Part shown: piece by piece, positions 14,771 through 14,867 of the stretch | Layout: every line of letters starts with the position of its first letter | Numbering within the stretch: the stretch's first letter is position 1 | Source of the DNA: Burkholderiaceae bacterium | GTDB lineage: Bacteria > Pseudomonadota > Gammaproteobacteria > Burkholderiales > Burkholderiaceae_C | Assembly: GCA_017853735.1 (NCBI GenBank) | Contig: JAFMJA010000040.1 | Span: 1 to 14,867 of the forward strand | Length of the DNA stretch: 14,867 nucleotides | Direction: 5' to 3' | The notes under the pieces: model-generated | Told to the model about the DNA's origin: nothing | The model's database searches: none | Seen by the model: only the letters and a program-made list of their open reading frames with translations | Translations under genes and position numbers: made by a program

Positions 14771-14867
14771 GGGCTTCTCCTTGCCGGGTGTCGGCCTGGC
14801 TGGCGAGAGATTGCACCACCCGCTCCATCTTCATGAAGCGCGAGCCCTTGACCAGCACGCTGGCCAG
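14760..14867 (-). CDS. murF: UDP-N-acetylmuramoyl-tripeptide--D-alanyl-D-alanine ligase, C-terminal end (partial)
   Basis: The last 35 codons of a gene that enters from the right edge read LASVLVKGSRFMKMERVVQS and end in AHAA, with TAG at 14760-14762. The segment LVKGSRFMKMERVV is the conserved C-terminus of MurF, which adds the D-Ala-D-Ala made by Ddl to the UDP-MurNAc-tripeptide. The position directly before mraY agrees. The stop lies 11 bases inside mraY, so the two genes are likely co-transcribed. Only the tail is visible, so domain integrity cannot be judged. Confidence 0.9.
   Translation of the reverse strand: MASVLVKGSRFMKMERVVQSLASQADTRQGEAHAA
14777..14782 (-). promoter_or_regulatory. 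mraY ribosome-binding site
   Basis: AAGGAG on the - strand, six bases before ATG 14770, lies inside the last codons of murF. It gives mraY an independent strong initiation signal at the head of the chain of overlapping genes that follows. Confidence 0.8.

Overview
The window reads as GC-rich chromosomal DNA from a betaproteobacterium, most likely order Burkholderiales and close to Comamonadaceae. The FtsZ, LpxC and FtsW proteins have the sequence style I know from that group, and the gene order murF-mraY-murD-ftsW-murG-murC-ddlB-ftsQ-ftsA-ftsZ-lpxC is the classical dcw (division and cell wall) cluster. The assignment rests on recognition, not on a search.

The left part (1-2239, + strand) is a tightly packed transcription unit: the 3' end of an unidentified gene, a TonB-family energy transducer, mtgA (monofunctional peptidoglycan glycosyltransferase) and ruvC (Holliday junction resolvase). 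Every junction overlaps by 1 to 4 bases, so translation is probably coupled. This unit converges on the dcw cluster at about 2240-2305, where there is one small hairpin.

The right part (2306-14867, - strand) is the dcw cluster. It is read from the right edge inwards: murF (3' end only), mraY, murD, ftsW, murG, murC, ddlB, ftsQ, ftsA, ftsZ, lpxC and a 58-codon gene for a small two-helix membrane protein. Six successive junctions, mraY/murD through ddlB/ftsQ, are identical 4-base ATGA overlaps. After ftsQ the genes separate: ftsA, ftsZ and lpxC have gaps of 35, 137 and 131 bp. ftsZ has a consensus Shine-Dalgarno site. lpxC has a promoter-like TACAAT placed so close to its GTG start that the mRNA could be leaderless.

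Functionally the genes form one pathway. MurC, MurD, MurF and Ddl build the UDP-MurNAc-pentapeptide in the cytoplasm (MurE would lie beyond the right edge). MraY and MurG turn it into lipid I and lipid II. FtsW and MtgA polymerise glycan at the membrane. FtsQ, FtsA and FtsZ assemble the division ring. LpxC commits UDP-GlcNAc derivatives to lipid A, linking wall and outer-membrane synthesis.

No mobile element, CRISPR array, rRNA or tRNA gene was seen, and no gene-free stretch exceeds 300 bases. This is mostly an ordinary core region. The points worth a second look are the 112-residue disordered N-terminal extension of MurD, the lpxC promoter/start arrangement with an upstream dyad, the 58-residue membrane protein, and the coupling of ruvC to mtgA rather than to ruvAB.
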